DNA of 64,000 nucleotides from Candidatus Krumholzibacteriia bacterium (GTDB lineage Bacteria > Krumholzibacteriota > Krumholzibacteriia > G020349025). Made by a program: the position numbers and the translations under genes. The notes under the pieces are model-generated. The model was not told the DNA's origin. It made no database searches and worked only from the letters and a program-made list of their open reading frames with translations. Below, piece after piece: positions 9,366 to 20,380 of the stretch (position 1 is the stretch's first letter; each line of letters starts with the position of its first letter). The DNA is taken from the NCBI GenBank assembly GCA_035649275.1, contig DASRJW010000029.1, positions 53,171 through 117,170 of the forward strand, in the 5' to 3' direction.

Positions 9366-10583
9366 GTGCAAGGCCGTTGCCTCGATATCGCCAGCATCTC
9401 CCGCTACCTGCATCAACTCGCCGAACTGGAAGACGTGCTGCATGTGGAAGGGCACGTCAGCCGCTGCGCCCGCTGCCGCGACAAATTACAGCGCATGAAG
9501 CGGCACACCGAAGCGCTGTTCGACGATCACGCCAGTGACGAAGGTGCGGCTCCCCCGTGTTGTCCCTCGCTCCTCGCCTTGGATCACTTCCTGCGCGATG
9601 GCCTCAGCGAACGCCAGATGATCCGCATCCAGGAGCACCTGCGGGGCTGCGAGCACTGCCGGCACTGGGCGGTGGCGCGGCGCCCGGAAGCCGTGCGCCC
9701 CTGCGGGGCTACGACGGCGCTCCTGGCCACGCGGGCCCCCGATCTCGATCTGCGTGTCGCCACCTTCGGTGTCCGGGTCGCTGACGGCGCCGAGTGGCTC
9801 GATCTGAAGATCGCGCCGACGTTGGCAGAAAGACTCGACCTGCCCGAACCGGCGCCACCGCAACCCTACGTGGCCCATGCGCGACAGCTGCACGTCCGCC
9901 GTGAGCTCGGTGCCTGGACGCTGCGCGGTCGTGTCGATCTCTTCGGTCCCGAGGGCTTTCGCTTCAGCGCGCGTCTCGAAGGTGCGACGGAGAACTTGGT
10001 GCTGTGGACGCGCTCGCGACTCTTGCCGCCGGGGGCGCGCACGCCAGGAGCACCCGGCGTCGCCTGGTTGCTGGAGCCAGGGCACTACTTCCTCGGCCTC
10101 GGTGGTTTCGAAACGCCGCTTTTCGCCCTCTGCGTCGAGAGCGATTTCCTCGCCCCCGCGAGCCTGGCGGCGAGCGGTTACGACGCCTGCCGCTACGGTC
10201 GCTTTCGTTGGGCTCTGTCCTGCTTCACGCGCGCCATGAGCCAGAGTCCCGGAGAAGGCGTCTATGCCGAGCTGCATCACCGCACACGTCAGTTCGCCGA
10301 TCGTTTCGGCCTCGCGGCAGCGGATGGCGATTGGCGCTGGCGCGAGGCCACGGTGCCTTCCCCGCCCCGGCCACCGTTGCGGCGCATCGACCTCGCGGCA
10401 TGCACGCCGACGCCGGCGCGCATCGCCGGGCTCGTCGGCACCCTCGGCCGGTGGGCAGCGGAAGCGAGCGCCGAGGGCATCGGCCCGGGGACGGTGCTGG
10501 TGTCCAGACGGCGATTCCGCGCCGCTTTCGCCACTTTCCTGCCGCGGCTGCACCGCCTGCTCCCGACGCGGAGCGCTCCGTAG
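9366..10583 (+). CDS. Soluble protein with two anti-sigma-type zinc fingers
   Basis: 405 residues from GTG 9366, which has GGAG six bases upstream and puts the first Cys at residue 5; an in-frame ATG at 9315 has no ribosome site. Two consecutive zf-HC2-like units are visible: Cys, then H-x3-C-x2-C in EGHVSRCARC, and again Cys-Cys then EHLRGCEHC. This C/H-x3-C-x2-C pattern binds zinc in ZAS anti-sigma factors. The remaining residues are beta-rich, with no membrane helix and no second functional domain I recognise. No ECF sigma gene is adjacent. It could be a cytoplasmic zinc-sensing or redox-sensing regulator, or simply a zinc-ribbon adaptor. Confidence 0.55.
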   Translation: MQGRCLDIASISRYLHQLAELEDVLHVEGHVSRCARCRDKLQRMKRHTEALFDDHASDEGAAPPCCPSLLALDHFLRDGLSERQMIRIQEHLRGCEHCRHWAVARRPEAVRPCGATTALLATRAPDLDLRVATFGVRVADGAEWLDLKIAPTLAERLDLPEPAPPQPYVAHARQLHVRRELGAWTLRGRVDLFGPEGFRFSARLEGATENLVLWTRSRLLPPGARTPGAPGVAWLLEPGHYFLGLGGFETPLFALCVESDFLAPASLAASGYDACRYGRFRWALSCFTRAMSQSPGEGVYAELHHRTRQFADRFGLAAADGDWRWREATVPSPPRPPLRRIDLAACTPTPARIAGLVGTLGRWAAEASAEGIGPGTVLVSRRRFRAAFATFLPRLHRLLPTRSAP

Positions 10584-10698
10584 GATCCCCGATACAGACG
10601 CTCTAACTGCTTGCCACGCAACGATTGTTTGCATGGCCCGCGTTGCCGGGGAGCGGCTGTCGTGGGTTCGTGATGCTGGCCCAGTGCACGAGAGGCCT

Positions 10699-10727
10699 TT
10701 GCCTTTGCCTGGCGAACCCCTTAGATT
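10699..10727 (+). promoter_or_regulatory. Candidate promoter upstream of spoVG
   Basis: TTGCCT (10699-10704), 17 bases, TAGATT (10722-10727). It would give a leader of about 140 bases before spoVG. The rest of the gap from 10584 holds no gene I can support. Confidence 0.4.
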
Positions 10728-10871
10728 GTCTGGGAGGAAGGTGGTACCTCGCAGGCATTCGTCCACCACGGGGGCTCCGGGCTTCGCACTGCGGATCGCG
10801 CTCGTCGCTCTCGCCTGTCCCTCCTGGTGGTTCGCATCGTTTGCGCAGCTGGGGGCACCAGGAGGTGGGCC

Positions 10872-11186
10872 ATGAAAATCACCGACATCCGCGTCCTTCT
10901 CCGTGACGACGAAAAACTGAAGGCCTTCGTCTCGGTCACTTTCGACAACGCCTTCGCCGTTCGCGGCATGAAGATCATCGAAGGCGCCAAGGGCACGTTC
11001 CTGGCGATGCCCTCGCGCAAGACGCCGGAAAACGTCTATGTGGACGTCGCCTTCCCGATCAATCGCGAGACTCGGGCCTGGCTCGAAACGCACGTGATGC
11101 GTGCCTACGAGGATGCCGTGCGCGCCCGCGCCAACGGCCTGCCCGATCCGCTGCCTCCGATCCGACCCATCGAAGTGACCGGGTAG
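10872..11186 (+). CDS. spoVG: SpoVG family nucleic-acid-binding regulator
   Basis: 104 residues, full length for the family. It shows the family signature KITDIRV, then FDNAFAVRGMKIIEGAKG and MPSRKTPENVYVDVAFPIN. SpoVG proteins are small DNA/RNA-binding regulators, first known from sporulation and septation control in Bacillus but widespread in non-sporulating bacteria. The ATG at 10872 is preceded by AGGAGG at ideal spacing; an in-frame GTG 45 bases upstream has no comparable site. The gene stands alone, with its own candidate promoter and a GC-rich hairpin after it. Confidence 0.93.
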   Translation: MKITDIRVLLRDDEKLKAFVSVTFDNAFAVRGMKIIEGAKGTFLAMPSRKTPENVYVDVAFPINRETRAWLETHVMRAYEDAVRARANGLPDPLPPIRPIEVTG

Positions 11187-11214
11187 CACCGAGCTCCCGG
11201 CGCACGCGAGAACA

Positions 11215-11237
11215 CGGGGGCCCGTGCAGGGCCCCCG
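11215..11237 (+). terminator. Hairpin downstream of spoVG
   Basis: A perfect 9-bp stem (CGGGGGCCC with GGGCCCCCG) and a 5-base loop lie 28 bases after the stop. There is no U tract, so it may terminate weakly or act as a 3' stabiliser. Confidence 0.5.
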
Positions 11238-11310
11238 CATACCGAGCCGACATTCCCTCTCGCACGGGCAATTTGCTACTTTCCGGGCCGTCGCTGCCTG
11301 GGAGGTCCGC

Positions 11311-12129
11311 GTGCGTCCCCGTCGCTTCGGTGGGGCCGAAGGCTTCGGCTTCAGTCTCGATCTCACCCCCGTGGTGCGGCGCTTGCTCGTCGCCAACTTC
11401 GGCGTCTGGTTGGTGCAGGTCGCCTTCGGTCTCTCCGGGAGCTCGCTGTTCGAGGACTGGTTCGCCTTGGATCCGGCTCGAGCGCTGCCATGGCGACCGT
11501 GGCAGCTCTTCACCTACATGTTCCTGCACAGCGCCCCGGGCCCGGGGCATGGGGGCAACCCCATGCACCTGCTCATCAACATGCTCATGCTGGCGGTGGT
11601 GGGAGGGCCGGTGGAGCGGCGCCTGGGGGGGCGGCGCTTCTGGCGCTACTACGCTCTCTGCGGACTGGCCGGCGGTGTCCTCACCCTGGTGCCCCCGTTT
11701 CGCGCCACCACCGTCGGGGCCTCCGGCGCGGTGCTGGGCGTGTTGGTGGCGTTCGGCCTCTTCTATCCCGATACGCCCATGTTCATCTTCTTCTTCTTTC
11801 CCCCCGTGCCGGCGAAGCTGGTGGTGCTGTTCCTGGCGCTGCTCAACTTGATGTCGGCGGCGACCGCCGGGCGCGACGGCATAGCCTACATGGCCCATGT
11901 CGGCGGCATGGCGGCGGGGTACTGCATGCTGCGCGGCGTCCCCTTCACCGGCCGCGTGCAGCGTTGGTGGCGCCGTCAAGGCGCTGCCAGTCGGGCGCGA
12001 CGTCGCGAGGCGAGGCGCGATCAGCTCGACGCGATTCTGGACAAGATGCACCAACAGGGTAAGGAGAGCCTGTCGCAGGAGGAGTGGAAGATCCTCCTCG
12101 AAGCCAGCCGGCGCCGGCACGAGGAGTGA
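11311..12129 (+). CDS. Rhomboid family intramembrane serine protease
   Basis: 272 residues from GTG 11311, which has GGGAGG 5 bases upstream. Six or seven membrane segments are visible. The catalytic dyad is present: Ser139 in GASGAVLG and His196 in MAHVGGMAAGY. The L1/H2 motif NPMHLLINM supplies the oxyanion-site His and Asn. Rhomboids cleave single-pass substrates in the membrane. The C-terminal 60 residues are a basic, cytoplasmic helical tail (RRREARRDQLDAILDKM). It precedes the ATP synthase operon but is separated by about 150 bases with a candidate promoter, so co-transcription is uncertain. Confidence 0.9.
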   Translation: MRPRRFGGAEGFGFSLDLTPVVRRLLVANFGVWLVQVAFGLSGSSLFEDWFALDPARALPWRPWQLFTYMFLHSAPGPGHGGNPMHLLINMLMLAVVGGPVERRLGGRRFWRYYALCGLAGGVLTLVPPFRATTVGASGAVLGVLVAFGLFYPDTPMFIFFFFPPVPAKLVVLFLALLNLMSAATAGRDGIAYMAHVGGMAAGYCMLRGVPFTGRVQRWWRRQGAASRARRREARRDQLDAILDKMHQQGKESLSQEEWKILLEASRRRHEE

Positions 12130-12152
12130 ACCGGGCGGCGCCGCTTTCCCCC

Positions 12153-12181
12153 TTGCTTTTCGAGCGCATGGCCGCTAGCCT
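12153..12181 (+). promoter_or_regulatory. Weak candidate promoter for the ATP synthase operon
   Basis: TTGCTT (12153-12158), 17 bases, TAGCCT (12176-12181), about 100 bases before the first gene. It is the best match in the gap but only moderate. Confidence 0.3.
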
Positions 12182-12277
12182 GGCGTGGTTTGTCGATGAG
12201 GCGCAACAGGACTCGAGACCCGTGGAGAGTGGCCTCGAGGGTCGTGAGGTGCGCGGCGGGGAACAGGAGGGGTTCCC

Positions 12278-12475
12278 ATTGCTCCTGAACCTCGAAACTT
12301 CCTGCGCTACTCTCACCTCGGCGTGCAGTTCGTCATCATCACCATTGCTTTCGCCTTTGGAGGAGCCTGGCTCGACGAACGCCTCTCGGCCGGGGGCCTC
12401 GTGACGCTGGCGGGCATCTTCGCCGGAGCCGCGATTGGCTTCTACCTACTCTACCGAGAGATCCCGCGGAAGTAG
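12278..12475 (+). CDS. atpZ: AtpZ-like F1F0 ATPase accessory subunit, predicted AUU start
   Basis: 65 residues. The conserved core is unmistakable for the AtpZ/Ca2+-Mg2+ transporter-like family: YSHLGVQFVIITIAFAFGG, WLDERL, then a second hydrophobic helix ending IGFYLLYREIPRK. Two membrane helices form a hairpin in the inner membrane. The frame is closed by a TGA at 12245, and between it and the core there is no ATG, GTG or TTG. The ATT at 12278 lies 5 bases after AGGAGGGG (12265-12272), so it is the most plausible initiator; the next in-frame options (CTG 12302, GTG 12323) have no ribosome site or cut into the conserved region. It is first in the atp operon and overlaps or abuts the atpI-like gene. 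Confidence 0.75.
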   Translation: MAPEPRNFLRYSHLGVQFVIITIAFAFGGAWLDERLSAGGLVTLAGIFAGAAIGFYLLYREIPRK

Positions 12476-12857
12476 GGCCCGGATTCCCCTCCGCCTTTCC
12501 TGCCTCACCCTGGCGCTGTGCGCCGCGGCCGCGTACCCTGCGTACCGGTTCGGTGGGCGGGAGAGTGTGCTGAGCATGCTGCTCGGGGCGGGGCTGAGCT
12601 GGATGACGATCACGCTCAGCTACGTGCTCCTGGCCTGGGTCTGGCGCCGGTCGCGGCAACTGCAGGTGGCCCTCGTGACCGCGGGCTTCTTGGTGCGGGT
12701 GGCTCTGCTCTTCGGGTTGTTGGCGTGGATCGCTCGCACCTTCGTCGTGAACCTGAACCAGCTGGTCCTCTGGCTCGTCGTCTTCTACTTCGTGCTCGTC
12801 GTCGTCGAGGCGCGGGAGCTGGCGGCGGCAGAACGACAGCGGTCCCGGGAGGCTTGA
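12435..12857 (+). CDS. atpI: AtpI-like ATP synthase assembly protein
   Basis: Up to 140 residues with four membrane helices (IPLRLSCLTLALCAAAAYPA, SMLLGAGLSWMTITLSYVLL, LVTAGFLVRVALLFGLLAWI, QLVLWLVVFYFVLVVV) and a charged C-terminus. Position and topology fit AtpI/subunit I, which helps assemble the c-ring. The start is uncertain: TTG 12435 overlaps atpZ by 41 bases, while an ATT at 12483 lies just after the atpZ stop and would start at the first helix. It is followed after 3 bases by atpB. Confidence 0.65.
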   Translation: MASTYSTERSRGSRARIPLRLSCLTLALCAAAAYPAYRFGGRESVLSMLLGAGLSWMTITLSYVLLAWVWRRSRQLQVALVTAGFLVRVALLFGLLAWIARTFVVNLNQLVLWLVVFYFVLVVVEARELAAAERQRSREA

Positions 12858-12860
12858 GGC

Positions 12861-13610
12861 GTGCCGCATGATCCGGATCGGATTCCAATCATCGAGCATC
12901 TGGCCGACACGCGGGACACCATTCTAGGCAGCAACCTGCCCCTCGGCATCACCCAGCACGTCCTCATGCTCTGGGTCGCGACTCTGCTCCTCATCATCGG
13001 TCTCAGTCTGGCGGCGCGGCAGAAGGGCGACGTGCCCCGGGGAGCGCGCAACTTCCTCGAACCCCTGGTGCTTTTCATCCGCAACGCCGTGCTTCTGCCC
13101 AACATGGGCGAGGAAGGCTTGCGCTACCTGCCGTTCCTGCTCACGCTCTTCTCTTTCATCTTGATGTGCAACCTCTTGGGACTGATTCCCGGTGGGGCCA
13201 CGGCCACGGCGAACATCTCGGTCACCGCCACCCTCGCGGTGGTCAGCACCCTGGTCACCCACGCCGCCGGCATCCGTCAGAACGGCATCGGGCGCTATCT
13301 GAAGGGGATCGTCCCTGCGGTGCCCTTCTGGCTCTGGCCCCTCATGCTCGTGGTCGAGATCATCGGCATGCTCGCCAAGCCCTTCGCCCTGGCGATCCGA
13401 CTCTGGGCCAACATGAACGCCGGACACATCGTGCTCCTCGTCATCATGGGCTTCATCTTCTTGTTCAAGAACTGGGGCGTGGTCGGGATCTCCCTCGCCG
13501 GCGGAGTGGCGCTCTCGATGCTGGAGCTGTTCGTGGCCCTGCTCCAGGCCTACGTCTTCACTTTCTTGACCGCAGTGTTCATGGGCCTGGCGCTCCACCC
13601 GGGGCACTAG
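12861..13610 (+). CDS. atpB: ATP synthase F0 subunit a
   Basis: 249 residues. GTG start with GGGAGG upstream. Five to six membrane helices; the essential Arg is Arg180 in LAKPFALAIRLWANMNAGH, the hallmark of subunit a, which faces the c-ring carboxylate and forms the proton half-channels. Conserved FFxxCNLLGLIPG-type segment is present as FILMCNLLGLIPG. Third gene of the atp operon, with atpE starting 30 bases later. Confidence 0.96.
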   Translation: MPHDPDRIPIIEHLADTRDTILGSNLPLGITQHVLMLWVATLLLIIGLSLAARQKGDVPRGARNFLEPLVLFIRNAVLLPNMGEEGLRYLPFLLTLFSFILMCNLLGLIPGGATATANISVTATLAVVSTLVTHAAGIRQNGIGRYLKGIVPAVPFWLWPLMLVVEIIGMLAKPFALAIRLWANMNAGHIVLLVIMGFIFLFKNWGVVGISLAGGVALSMLELFVALLQAYVFTFLTAVFMGLALHPGH

Positions 13611-13625
13611 GCGACCGCCACCTGA

Positions 13626-13862
<237 letters not shown>

Positions 13863-13927
13863 GCGATCGCGGCCCGCGTGCCGCCGCGCTCTCGCGGAGC
13901 GGCGGCGCCTGACCCGAGCCCGGAGGT

Positions 13928-14608
13928 GTGGACATCCGAACCCGACGCAAGCAGGCGCACGGCGCCGCTCTGGGGTTGGCGCTGCTCCTTCTCGCTGGCC
14001 TTGCCGTCCCGGCGCTGGCCCAGCATGGCCAGCCGGCGGATTCGCTGCCGGAGGCGCGAGGCGGCGCAGCAGCGTTTGCCGAGGCCGGGGGCGAGCACGC
14101 CGCGGCGCCGAGCATCATGAACGTGGACCCGGGTCTCATGATCTGGACCGTGATCACCTTCGTGATCCTCCTCGTGGTGCTGCGGTTCACCGCCTGGAAG
14201 CCCCTGATCGCCGCCCTGGAAGCGCGGGAGCAACGCATCCGCGAGGCCATCGCCCAAGCCGAGAAGGCACGGGAAGAAGGCGAGGGCCTGCTGGCGCGCT
14301 ACCGCGCCCAGCTGCAGGCGGCGAAGGAGGAAGCGCAGCAGATCATCGAGGCGGGCAAGACGGCGGCCGAGCGGCTGCACCAGGAGATCCTCGACAAGGC
14401 CAGGGTGGAAGCGGAGGAGTCGGCGCAGCGGGCCCGGCGCGAGATGGATCTCGCCGTCGAGCAAGCGAAGAAGGAGCTGTGGGAGGAAGCGACGCGCTTA
14501 TCGACGCTGCTGGCGGAGAAGATCCTCGAGCGTCACCTGGATGACAAGGATCACCGCCGGCTGGTGGAGCAGGTGCTGGAGGAATTGCGCGGGGCGCCGC
14601 GTTCCTGA
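13928..14608 (+). CDS. atpF: ATP synthase F0 subunit b with N-terminal signal-like extension
   Basis: 226 residues, longer than the usual 160. After a GTG start with CGGAGG upstream, residues 1-32 look like a signal peptide (RTRRKQ, then GLALLLLAGLAVPALAQ), followed by an acidic/Ala-rich linker. The standard b-subunit anchor helix comes next (PGLMIWTVITFVILLVVLRF), then a long coiled coil ending near KDHRRLVEQVLEEL. The coiled coil forms the peripheral stalk with delta. If the extension is cleaved, the mature N-terminus would face the periplasm as in ordinary subunit b. Lies between atpE and atpH. Confidence 0.93.
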   Translation: MDIRTRRKQAHGAALGLALLLLAGLAVPALAQHGQPADSLPEARGGAAAFAEAGGEHAAAPSIMNVDPGLMIWTVITFVILLVVLRFTAWKPLIAALEAREQRIREAIAQAEKAREEGEGLLARYRAQLQAAKEEAQQIIEAGKTAAERLHQEILDKARVEAEESAQRARREMDLAVEQAKKELWEEATRLSTLLAEKILERHLDDKDHRRLVEQVLEELRGAPRS

Positions 14609-14624
14609 AGCGGGAGGAGCGAGC

Positions 14625-16701
<2,077 letters not shown>

Positions 16702-16716
16702 GGAACGGAGCAGTCG

Positions 16717-17589
16717 ATGGCGAAGGCGAAGGCGATCCTCCGGCGCCGGCGGGTGGTGACGAACACGCGCAAGATCACCCGCACCATGGAGCTCGTCTCC
16801 ACTGCCAAGTTCCGCCAGTCCTTCGTCCGCTTCGAAGGTTCCAGGCCCTACTACGAAACCATGCAGGAAGTGGTGAGGGAACTGTCGCGGGCGGATCTCG
16901 GGGTGGAGCACCCGCTCCTGGAGAAGCGCGAGCCGGCGCGCCGCGCCACCCTCCTGGTGTTGACCTCGAATCGCGGTCTGTGCGGCGGCTTCAATACCCA
17001 TCTCTGCCGCACGGCGCGGGATTACGCCGCGGAGATAGCGGCGGCCGGGATGACGCTGGATCTGCACGTCGCCGGCAAGAAGGGGATCGGCTTCTTCAAG
17101 TTCCGCGGCGCCGCGATCGCCGCGGGCTACACCGCCTTCGGCGACAAGCCGCGCTACACCGACGTCGAGACACTGGCGGAAACACTCCTCGCCGCCTACA
17201 CCAGCCAGCGCACCGATCGTGTCGCCGTGGTGTACCAGCGTTACGTTTCCGCCGCCGTCCAACGCCCGCAGCTGGACGTGCTGCTGCCCATGACGCCGCC
17301 GCCGGCGGCGCCGGCCGCGAGTGTCGCGGGTGGCGAGGTCCTCTTCTCCCCCGCGGCCGCCGAGCTGCTGCAGCGACTGCTGCCGGCGGTCTTCAAGACC
17401 ACGCTCTACCAGTTGTTCCTCGAGACCGCGGTGGGGGAGCAGCGGGCGCGCATGGTGGCGATGAAGAATGCCACGGACAACGCGGAAACGATGATCAAGA
17501 CGCTGACGCGGATGTACAACCGGGCGCGGCAGGGACAGATCACCAACGAGATCTCCGAGATCATGGGCGGGGTCGAGGCGCTCCAGTAG
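16717..17589 (+). CDS. atpG: ATP synthase F1 subunit gamma
   Basis: 290 residues. The N-terminal helix has the conserved KITRTMELVSTAKFR stretch, and the C-terminal helix has FLETAVGEQRARMVAMKNAT and NRARQGQITNEISEI, which together make the rotating central shaft. The middle contains the conserved LTSNRGLCGGFN motif. A short Pro/Ala-rich insert lies before the C-terminal helix (PPPAAPAASVAGG). Confidence 0.97.
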   Translation: MAKAKAILRRRRVVTNTRKITRTMELVSTAKFRQSFVRFEGSRPYYETMQEVVRELSRADLGVEHPLLEKREPARRATLLVLTSNRGLCGGFNTHLCRTARDYAAEIAAAGMTLDLHVAGKKGIGFFKFRGAAIAAGYTAFGDKPRYTDVETLAETLLAAYTSQRTDRVAVVYQRYVSAAVQRPQLDVLLPMTPPPAAPAASVAGGEVLFSPAAAELLQRLLPAVFKTTLYQLFLETAVGEQRARMVAMKNATDNAETMIKTLTRMYNRARQGQITNEISEIMGGVEALQ

Positions 17590-17620
17590 CGTCCGCCGCC
17601 TGCAACCCCAGGACGGGTGA

Positions 17621-19039
<1,419 letters not shown>

Positions 19040-19114
19040 CGAACGAGCCCCAGTCGCGCCGGCCGCGGTCGCCGCGCCTGCGCCGGGCCGCGGCGCCTGT
19101 AGATGGAGCAGCAC

Positions 19115-19501
19115 ATGGCGGAACCATTGCGCGTGCGGGTCGTGACGCCGGAGAGCCCGGTGTTCGACGGCGTGGCCGATCTCGTCGTCGTCCCAGCGCA
19201 CGATGGCGAGATGGGGATCCTGCCGCGGCACGTGCGCTTCCTCGGCGCGCTCGGTGTCGGCGAGCTGCGTTTGAGCCGCGGCGGCGAGCTGCAGCGCTTC
19301 TTCCTCGAGGGCGGCTTCGTCCAGGTGCGCCCCGGGTTCGTCACCGTGCTCTGCGACCGCGCCACGCCCCTCGATGGCCTGGATCCCGCCGCCTTGGAAG
19401 CGGCGGCGGCGCAGGCCCGCGCCGCCGGCGCCCCGAATGCGGCGGCGCTGCAGGAGCGGGCCGTCGTCGCGCGCCGGGTGGCAGCGAGACGTCGGGAATA
19501 G
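19115..19501 (+). CDS. atpC: ATP synthase F1 subunit epsilon
   Basis: 128 residues from ATG 19115, which has GGAG five bases upstream; an in-frame ATG at 19103 overlaps that ribosome site and is less likely. The N-terminal beta sandwich is typical (VRVVTPESPVFDGVADLVVVP, GEMGILPRHVRFLGAL) and the C-terminal helical pair is short and Ala-rich. Epsilon joins gamma to the c-ring and can inhibit ATP hydrolysis. Last gene of the operon. Confidence 0.93.
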   Translation: MAEPLRVRVVTPESPVFDGVADLVVVPAHDGEMGILPRHVRFLGALGVGELRLSRGGELQRFFLEGGFVQVRPGFVTVLCDRATPLDGLDPAALEAAAAQARAAGAPNAAALQERAVVARRVAARRRE

Positions 19502-19579
19502 TCGGAGTAGGATCTCCACCTCGTCGTGCCAGGCGCCGGCGAACGTGGTGGCGTCAGGTGTCCAATCAAGGAGCTGGTG

Positions 19580-20236
19580 ATGAAGTCGATGCTCTGCGCT
19601 TTTTCGTGCTTCTTGTGGGTCTTCTCGGCGGCTGCCGCCTGGGGACAGACCGGCGCCGCGCCGGACAGCGCCGCCGCGCCGCCGGACAGCGTGGTCGTTC
19701 CGCCGCCGGCAGCCACGCCGGCGCCTGCCGCGGCGGCGACGGCCCCCACCCAGCCGCCGCCCGCAGCCCCGGCAGCCACCGGTTCGAAGAGTCTGAAGGA
19801 CCGGATCTACTTCGGTGGCCAGTTGACCCTTTCCTTCGGCGACCCCAGCAGCATCGGCATCGCCCCGATGGTGGGCTACAAGATCACCCCGAAGCTCTCC
19901 GCCGGCGCCAAGATCGGCTACGAGTACGTGCACTACGACGACTTCGACCAGTCGGCGCACAACTGGGGTGGCAGCGTCTTCGGACGCTATCGCCTCGTCC
20001 CGCAGCTCTATGCCCACGCCGAATTCCAGGCGATCAACTACGAGATCTTCACCAGCCGCACCACCTCCAGCAGGGAGACCGTGCCCTTCGTTCTCCTCGG
20101 CGGCGGTTTCATGAAGAGGATCGCTCCCAACACCTGGGGCTACGTCGAGGTGCTGGTCGACGTGCTGCAGGACGAGAACTCCCCCTACGACGACTGGGAC
20201 CCAGTGGTGACCTTCGGCGTCGGCGTGGGCTTCTGA
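19580..20236 (+). CDS. Outer-membrane beta-barrel-like protein
   Basis: 218 residues from ATG 19580, preceded by AAGGAG. A signal peptide (MLCAFSCFLWVFSAAAAWGQ) is followed by a Pro/Ala-rich linker of about 50 residues. The rest alternates polar and hydrophobic residues in strands (IYFGGQLTLSF, AGAKIGYEYVHYDDF, LYAHAEFQAINYEIF) and ends in VTFGVGVGF, with the terminal Phe that marks barrels inserted by BamA. Eight strands or so can be counted. It could be a small porin-like or OmpA-barrel-like protein; ligand unknown. It stands between the atp operon and the AAA+/VWA/kinase cluster, all on the same strand. Confidence 0.7.
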   Translation: MKSMLCAFSCFLWVFSAAAAWGQTGAAPDSAAAPPDSVVVPPPAATPAPAAAATAPTQPPPAAPAATGSKSLKDRIYFGGQLTLSFGDPSSIGIAPMVGYKITPKLSAGAKIGYEYVHYDDFDQSAHNWGGSVFGRYRLVPQLYAHAEFQAINYEIFTSRTTSSRETVPFVLLGGGFMKRIAPNTWGYVEVLVDVLQDENSPYDDWDPVVTFGVGVGF

Positions 20237-20380
20237 GTGCCGTGGCGGCTGCGCGCCGGCCCTCGCCAGCTGCCGCTTCTCGTCGTACCCTTTCTCGAAG
20301 GCCGGCGGGCGCCTGTCGCCGGCAGGCGCGCCACGACGTCGGGAGAGTCCCGATGCCGCCGGCGGCAGCGGAAGGCTCCG

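Noticed and set aside
10738-10748. T-box-like sequence AAGGTGGTACC upstream of spoVG
   Set aside because: Resembles the T-box antiterminator core, but there is no specifier stem, no terminator after it, little room after the promoter, and the downstream gene is not an aminoacyl-tRNA synthetase or amino acid gene.
12168-12404. Plus-strand frame that reads into atpZ in another phase
   Set aside because: The part over atpZ is Ser/Thr/Pro-rich and unnatural, while the atpZ frame shows the conserved family core; the upstream part alone has no ribosome site.
20309-20329. 7-bp hairpin (GCGCCTG with CAGGCGC) between the barrel and AAA+ genes
   Set aside because: No U tract and short stem in very GC-rich DNA; not distinguishable from chance.
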